From Theodoxus fluviatilis (Eukaryota > Mollusca > Gastropoda > Cycloneritida > Neritidae): a stretch of 30,000 nucleotides of DNA. The translations under genes and the position numbers were made by a program. The notes below the pieces were generated by a model. That model saw only the letters and a list, made by a program, of their open reading frames with translations. It was not told the DNA's origin and searched no databases. The DNA is taken from contig JAWQFJ010016851.1 in the NCBI GenBank assembly GCA_034096865.1, forward strand, positions 95,001 to 125,000, written 5' to 3'. Numbering within the stretch: position 1 is the stretch's first letter; each line of letters opens with the position of its first letter. Shown piece by piece: positions 21,085-30,000 of this stretch.

Positions 21085-21678
21085 CTACTTGAAGTGCAAA
21101 ACGAATTACTCGCCCTCAAGAAGAAGATGGAGACGCAGGAGGCTTTCGTTGAGCACGTTAGTGATAAGCAGGCAGAGATGACTTCCAAAGTAAACTATAT
21201 GGAGGAACAATTGGAGAAACTAGAAGTTTCGCAGAGAAAAGACAACGTTCTCCTCTACAACATTCATGAAGAAGAAAATGAATCCCCGGATACCAGTGAG
21301 AGAAAGTTCCTGGAGGCTGTGAGTGGGATGCTGCCGAACGGTTTTCAGGAGAGGGGCGTACGTGTTGTTCACCGCATCGGCAAGGCTACAGAGGGAAAAC
21401 ACCGTCCTCTTCTGGCGACCCTGAACAGAACGACCGATAAGATCGCCATTCTTCGAGCCAGGGAAAAACTGAGAGAAAAGGGGATTGGAGTATCCGGCGA
21501 CAGGACACCTCTGCAGAGACGACAGCTACAGGAAGCGAGGGCAGCAGGACATTTTGCCTACTTCCGTGGGACTGAGCTCTGTGTTGCTCCAAGTCAGCAT
21601 GGGGAGAGGGAGCGCAGAGAGACCCGACCCGCGACCCGCTCCACGACAAGGGCGTCTACCCGTGGCGGCAACACCTAG
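21083..21678 (+). CDS. LINE ORF1 protein, 5'-truncated
   Basis: ORF1 proteins of LINEs bind RNA, form trimers or other oligomers through a coiled coil, and package the element RNA. Here the frame is open from the inversion joint (upstream codons belong to the inverted tail) to TAG at 21676-21678. The first 55-60 residues are Glu/Lys/Leu-rich with heptad-like spacing (KLLEVQNELLALKKKMETQ, MEEQLEKLEVS), a coiled coil. Then KDNVLLYNIHEEENES, RVVHRIGKATEGKHRPLLA and AREKLREKGIGVSGDRTPLQ follow the order of the RRM-like and C-terminal domains of L1-type ORF1 (transposase_22 type). The basic R/T-rich tail may bind nucleic acid. The true start is missing. The next ORF follows in the same frame directly after the stop. 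Confidence 0.75.
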
Positions 21679-24999
<3,321 letters not shown>

Positions 25000-27374
25000 T
25001 CAGGAAGGGAGTGAAAGGAGAGTGACGGATTCACTCATAGACATACGACGATGGTGATCCCGTGACAGAATGGTCAGGCTGAATGTAGCCCGTCACGAGA
25101 TCCAAACATTCGCTCAGGCCCAGTGTGTGGATGACGCTGTTACAGATGGAATCTCTTGTGGGCTTCCCTAGCCTTGACTCCTGCTTTCTCAGTCAGCTTG
25201 TCAATACTTTAAATAATCACAACGGGAAAGTCTCGAAGCGATGAGTGTTCTAAGATTCACTCGGTAATCATCCCCGCAAACATTGTTCACAATGGAGACT
25301 CGTCAGGCGCGTCGTGCGAGGTATTATGTGAACCCCAGTCAGTAGTGACTTTAGTGCAGTTTGCAATGAATGCGTAATAGTCTTGACCCTTCGCTCTACA
25401 GAATTGTGCCAAAAATAGCTCGTTCTGGATACAATTCCCCCCACTTTTTACAGAAATCATTCAGATGTCAAAACGTGTTTCCATTTAAACACAAACAATT
25501 TATTTTATAGAATAAACGCTTGTTTGTTGCCTCAACAAGCGTAATTTGTGAGTTTTGTGCTAAATAGTCTTAGAACTACTTTAATTAACGGCGTATGTCA
25601 GGGAGCAGAGTGCTATCCCACAAGCCTCTCATGTGACCTCATGAATATTCTGGACGGATTAGTTCCATCACGTGCCGGCGAAAGAGTCTCTAGTGGATTG
25701 GAATGCATGCGAGGGCATGCATATTTGTATACGAACTAGTGTGCGTGCGTGCATGCATGTGTGTATGTGTGTGTGTGCGTGCGCGCGCACGCGCGCATGT
25801 GAGAGGTGTGTGTATGGGTGCATGCGAGTGTAAGTTTAATGTTTCGCGCGACGATAAGAGGTTTTGTTATGCCTTTTCCAGAGTTATCAAACTGCAGGTG
25901 CCTTTGAAGCCACAAGTGTTTGTGTGATAAAGTGAACTCCGGAAGTTAGTCGTTTTCTTTCGTACTTCTCTTGCAAATCTCAATGGAGTTTGCCATTTCT
26001 GTTTCTCCATATCAAATTTTTTTTCAACTTTTCCTTTCTATATGTGCGATGACACAAGTATGTCATTCCAACGGCAAAATGGCAATGCCAAATGTAGATG
26101 CAGGAGCTCTTTGCACGCATGAGAACATTGTTCCCTTCTCTGCGAGCTGCAACGCAACGTATCAGTCTTGTAGGGACATGAGATCTCCGCGGGGAAATGT
26201 AGAAGCCCTGAGCGGAAGCGAGTACACTGTAAGAGCTCCTGGGAGGGAAGTCCTGGGCTGCCTGTTGATTGTGTTGCCAAGTCGATCCCTTCCATGGCGT
26301 GTTACGATCTGGACGCCTCCACACCACATCGATTTGGAACGGCCAAGACTTCCTAATGGAAGAGAGGAACAAAGGAGGGCTTCTGGTGGCGTGCTTGGAC
26401 AAAGGGCTGAAGACCAGGAGACAAAGGATTTCCTGGCTGAGTCGTTAAAGGCTCCTGACTCGGTCTAACACGAGGACTGACGGATTCATTCCTGTGGAGA
26501 GGCAGGACTTCCCGGGCGTGAAACCTTGCTCTCTTGGCATCTCCCACCACCCTCCCTCTTTTCGTCCCCCTCCTCCACCCCACCCCCACCTCAACCCTCC
26601 CTTCTCCTTGCCTGCGTCCACTATCAGACTCACATTGATCAGCCGAAAATCGATTAGATCGTCCGTATGACGGCACCATGACACCATTTCTAAATCCGCC
26701 CACGCTCACCCCCACTCATTCCATCCCCTTATTACCCCCACCCCAACCCTTCCTACCTCTACTCCATCCAGAAGGAAAACCCCTCGGCAACCCACTCCTA
26801 ACCCCCCAATCTTACCAGCTCCATTACGAGTCTTCTTTCCTGTACTTCCCCCTTGGCTGCGCTAGTCCGTTGGTCAGAGGGACGGGGATTGCACAGAAAT
26901 AGGTTTGTGGGGGAAACGGGGTCTGAGCACCCACCGCTCGTCTGCCAACGGCGTCTAGGAGTCTTGAAGCCGACTGGTGCAATCCGCAACTCCAGACAGA
27001 AGGACTGCTCAAGATGGGAAGGAAATATGAAAGAGAAACCATCTGGAAAAGAAGGGGAGATACTGAATGGAGGGGGAGGGCAGAGGAGAACTGGTAGAGG
27101 GGAGGCGAAAAGAGGTGGAGAGGGAGAAGGGAGATGGAGAGACTGAGGAAGAAGGGGAGTGAGATATTAAGCCACAGGGTGAGAATGGGACGGATTAGTC
27201 TGGAAGGAGATGGGGGGATTGGCCAGGGTTTGGAGACTTGGCATTTACGCTCTTATGGCCAGTCTTTGTCGACGACAAGAAAGTAAAAGAGGAGCAGAGA
27301 TGTGTGAGATAATGGTCTCTTTTACATCCAAGTGTGCGAATAAATAGTGCATCAATCAGAACAAATGAGATACG
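25000..27374. other. Unassigned region
   Basis: The longest frame is + 25971-26468 (165 codons, hydrophobic start FAISVSPYQIFFQLFLSI). It overlaps a minus frame of similar length and shows no motif I know. I do not call it a gene. 26530-26820 is C-rich and 27020-27230 is purine-rich. No splice-bordered exon was found. Confidence 0.4.
25741..25830. repeat. GT/GC alternating tract
   Basis: GTGTGTATGTGTGTGTGCG leads into the self-complementary GTGCGCGCGCAC and GCGCGC, then GTGTGTATGGGTG. Z-DNA-prone and able to form a small cruciform. Confidence 0.85.
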
Positions 27375-27424
27375 ATAGAGACAGGCAGAGAGAGACACAG
27401 AGAGAGGCAGAGAGAGAGAGAGAC

Positions 27425-27482
<58 letters not shown>
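27375..27482. repeat. (GA)n microsatellite with CAGA/GCAG words at its left
   Basis: Irregular AGACAGGCAGAGAG words at 27375-27430, then about 27 pure GA units to 27481. No LINE 3' end is recognised on either side. Confidence 0.96.
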
Positions 27483-27483
<1 letters not shown>

Positions 27484-27717
27484 ACCATCTGGGCATGTTT
27501 TGCTAGCACTCAGATCTCATAACAAGGGAAAGCTGAAATCGATCTCTGGTCAGGACTTATCCTGGCTGATACCGGCACGTAATCGATGTTGGCGGGTGCA
27601 AAGGTCAAAGGTTGCAGGAAGGGGGAAATGTGTCTGTAGACCCGTCCAACATGTTATATGTACATTTGTTGTTGATGTTTCCACCTGCACGCCGCCTCCA
27701 CGTCTTTGCTTTTGAGT

Positions 27718-27850
27718 GCTCTTGCCTCTGGCACTGTGGTAAAGACGCATGCATATCTGCCACTCACTTCTGACTAGAGGGTTCTGCGTTCGATGCTGCA
27801 CGGATCCAGGAGATGCATACACGGGCATACATTTTCGTTGCTTCGTCACG
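27718..27850 (+). repeat. Candidate tRNA-derived SINE (pol III A and B boxes)
   Basis: TGGCACTGTGGT (27729-27740) fits the A box TRGCNNAGTNGG at about 9 of 12 positions. GTTCGATGC (27788-27796) fits the core of the B box. Spacing (59 bp start to start) is longer than in a canonical tRNA but allowed in SINEs. There is no foldable complete tRNA. Tail and ends are undefined. Confidence 0.33.
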
Positions 27851-29046
27851 ACTGAGGATTAAAGCATTGAGCATTCACCACCAAAAATTATAATCAGACT
27901 GTTATGGTCTCTTGTATCACTATACTCGGACCATTTGTCTATGCTTTCGCTAAGGTTTCCAGATAGTTTATGTGATACAGCAACCGTGTATTCTTTTAAA
28001 ATGGCGAGTGTTATCTCTCAATCACCTGAATGTTTATTTAAATGCATAATTGTGGCAAAACAGATTTACTGCATGCACCTTAAGCTTTTAGTTTCTTTGT
28101 CAGTTTTGCTCGTATGACTTGATTAGCTGGACGTTTCATAAGATGTGATAGGGATGCTAGTTGTGGTGTGTGCTTTTTTTTAGATTAGAGAGGAGGAAGA
28201 TGGATATCTTCTTATCTGAACTTCATGTTGTCAAAAGATGTGTTTGTAATGGAAGTCACAGGGGATATTTTCAACTCGTAGGCGAAATGAATGTATTTCA
28301 GTTGATGTATTACTGTTCATCGCACATCAGTCTGAGAAATCAATTCCAGCACTGTGCAAAACTGGTCAGAATGCCACATTGCCAATGAAATAAACTGAGC
28401 GTCTCTAAGGCAGAGATGGCGTGGTGCACAGCGTAAGTAACTCGCGCCGCAGTAACAGCACAGCGACATATTCACCGGAAAGAGGAAGTGAATGATCGTG
28501 TTCCATTGCCCGTGTGCAGTAATCTTCATTATCTGATGCCAGGATGCAAATGAGGACCCATTGACTAGGGATGATGCCGTTCTTAAAGGTCTGAGATATA
28601 CCAAAATGGCGGCAGAATCTGACCTACCTGTATGACCTGCCTTATCTTGTTTTTCCTCGAATCAGTTTATCCGAATCGTCATCGACTACTGCTTAGAAAA
28701 CATGTACAACGAAGTTCATTGTGTGACACATTGCTGTGTCTTGATATTGCTGTTAAAACTTTGCAGCCAGGGTTTTGCGCTCATTTGAACCCTACGGAAA
28801 GATTGTCGCAAGTTCTCTTTCGTTGACTTCACGTGTTAGGCCCTAGGCCATAACTGGCAGAAGAGATGGGCAGTTTGTCTTTAGTATCAGGATACAGAAG
28901 GTACTCTCGTCACGCCGCAAAGATTTAGTTCATTTGTTGTATAAGCTACTGAAGGTCAGACTCACATCCGAAGGTGATCAAAGAGCCTGTCATTGCTGCC
29001 TCTTGTCTTGACGATTACACGTGGCGTTGTTTGTTCTACCCTGCAG
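27851..29046. other. Unassigned region upstream of the terminal exon
   Basis: Short frames only. Ends in a pyrimidine-rich stretch (GTTGTTTGTTCTACCCTGCAG) that serves as the acceptor of the next exon. Probably intron. Confidence 0.45.
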
Positions 29047-29163
29047 TTCTTTGGCTTCATCTTCGACGATCGCAACCTTCTGACGTGGATCAAAGACCAG
29101 TGGAACCTCCTCTACGACACAACCTTCGTCCAGGAAACCCTTCTAGACCCGCTCTCCAAGTAA
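29047..29163 (+). CDS. Terminal coding exon of an unrecognised host gene
   Basis: The acceptor is TTCTACCCTGCAG|TTC. From there 38 codons are open to TAA at 29161-29163: FFGFIFDDRNLLTWIKDQW, then NLLYDTTFVQETLLDPLSK. Nearly all codons end in C or G (TTC, ATC, GAC, AAC, CTC), unlike the flanking DNA, which is strong evidence for selection. The phase is 0 and matches the end of the exon at 16716, so the two may be consecutive, with a 12.3-kb intron holding the LINE. The sequence is rich in Trp, Leu, Phe and Asp and looks helical. There is no known motif that I can name. It could instead be part of a different transcript. Confidence 0.72.
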   Translation, partial: FFGFIFDDRNLLTWIKDQWNLLYDTTFVQETLLDPLSK

Positions 29164-29196
29164 GCCTTCCTGCCCCTTCAGGGCATGCTTGTACAG

Positions 29197-29222
29197 AATG
29201 AATGAATGAAGAATGAATGAAT
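29197..29222. repeat. (GAAT)n microsatellite in the probable 3' UTR
   Basis: Six GAAT-type units with one GAA interruption, followed by GGAGTTTTGCGGCC. The order tetranucleotide, TGG, T-run, GGCC on the + strand recalls the LINE tail at 20777-20815, so it may be the 3' end of another, diverged LINE on the minus strand. Confidence 0.8.
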
Positions 29223-29296
29223 GGAGTTTTGCGGCCTGTCAGCCTTTGTATAGGCTGAAAAGGGTTAATGGCTATAAAATCACCTGAACTTGTTAG

Positions 29297-29302
29297 AATA
29301 AA
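29297..29302 (+). promoter_or_regulatory. Candidate polyadenylation signal AATAAA
   Basis: Canonical hexamer 134 nt after the TAA of the terminal exon. No other AATAAA lies between. A GT-rich downstream element is not obvious. Confidence 0.45.
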
Positions 29303-29544
29303 AGGAAGTCAAACCTCGATTTCCCTAGCTGTTCGCCTGTTACGAATCGCATACATAGACGCGATGGGTCCGTTCTTGTCTACAACTCACTCGGAAATGA
29401 CCGCACAGACGGTCGACGCATGTGCAGCAGATTATATACAATGCAGCAGACCGTAGAGTGTGCAGTAAATTATTGGCTGTTTGACGGAATATGCATTTTG
29501 AAACAAATCATTAACAGAGCACTGAAATAGTATAGATATCATGG

Positions 29545-29830
29545 AGATTGTAACAAACTCGAGTGCAATAAGTCATCAGTAGAGTAAGAAAGCATTGTGT
29601 TGAAGAGCATCGAGTGTAAAACTAGGCATCAATAGTGTGAAGCAGGTCTTTGCGTGTGTAAGTAACAAATAATCGTGCAGTAAGTTATCGAATGTGTAAT
29701 ACAACACACATTGTGCAGTAGAATATCAAGTAAGTCAAATCAATAATGGCAGTAGGTCGTGGGGTGTGTAACAAACCGCCGCTTAGTAGATCATTGTGTA
29801 GCAAAGCATCCATACGTGTAGTTTATACAT
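29545..29830. repeat. Degenerate tandem repeat, period about 34-41 bp
   Basis: Words such as GTGCAGTAAGTTATCGA, GAGTGTAA, TGTGTAAGTAACAA, TGTGTAATACAACA, GTGCAGTAGAATATCAAG and GTGTGTAACAAACC recur with roughly constant spacing over six or so units. Individual units are too diverged for an exact consensus by eye. Confidence 0.45.
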
Positions 29831-30000
29831 GTAGATAATCGTTGAGTGTTGCAGGCCTTTAGGTGTTTGATAGACTGGCTTTATAGTCCATAGTGTATAA
29901 ATTATGCTCTCTGCATGTGCGGATGTGGATGGTATGTATGCTATCTTAACTCGATTACCTTTTTTCCTCTCACGACATTAACCATGACAGTGGGGATCAA
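29831..30000. other. Unassigned right edge
   Basis: No frame or repeat that I can support in the last 170 bases. Confidence 0.4.

Larger units (their letters stand above)
29164..29320 (+). other. Probable 3' UTR
   Basis: Follows the TAA of the terminal exon. It contains (GAAT)n at 29197-29222 and GGCCTGTCAGCC...GGCTGAAAAGG, a short inverted repeat. It would end after AATAAA at 29297. Confidence 0.5.

Noticed and set aside
25971..26468. 165-codon + frame with a hydrophobic start
   Set aside because: It overlaps a minus frame of similar length, has no known motif, no codon bias and no splice context.

Overview
The window looks like nuclear DNA of a marine invertebrate, most probably a mollusc and perhaps a gastropod. 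The reasons are very dense microsatellites and minisatellites, almost no continuous coding sequence, short exons with spliceosomal borders, a LINE with an L1-like ORF1, a decayed Gypsy integrase, and dispersed repeats of a kind I associate with molluscan genomes (AGGTCA-rich; (GAT)n followed by a TATAGCGCAC-like segment). The species cannot be fixed from the sequence alone.

Layout: 1-1040 is a polypyrimidine tract. 1598-2420 is a 22-bp minisatellite. 2440-2760 is the 3' part of a dispersed repeat. 3572-3867 is a 38-bp minisatellite. 4828-5663 is an 836-bp repeat with 11-bp terminal inverted repeats, loaded with AGGTCA half-sites. 8394-8540 is a CAGG/CAGA array, 8697-9714 a 33-bp minisatellite, 10592-11253 a 24-bp minisatellite with a 240-bp higher-order copy, and 11354-12242 a set of simple repeats. 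14342-14708 is a broken Gypsy integrase tail. From 15121 to 20776 there are many simple repeats. 20777-24864 is a nearly complete but rearranged LINE. 24865-29046 is mostly unassigned. 29545-29830 is a degenerate tandem array.

One host gene can be supported on the + strand. It has a good internal exon (16622-16716), a good terminal exon (29047-29163, stop TAA, AATAAA at 29297), and a weaker upstream exon (2883-2932). All three have splice sites and compatible phases. I do not recognise the protein. Most of the window would then be its introns.

The most interesting structure is the LINE. On the minus strand its last ~300 bp (ORF2 C-terminus, 3' UTR, TTCG-repeat tail) lie in normal orientation. 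The rest (ORF1 plus nearly all of ORF2, 3.8 kb) lies inverted beside it, as expected of twin priming. The whole insertion interrupts a (GA)n/(TC)n tract. A second, 5'-truncated copy of a related 3' end at 16819-16942 also sits inside a (TC)n tract, and both 3' ends run into the repeat through the same GTTC-TCTC junction. This suggests a LINE family that targets (TC)n microsatellites.
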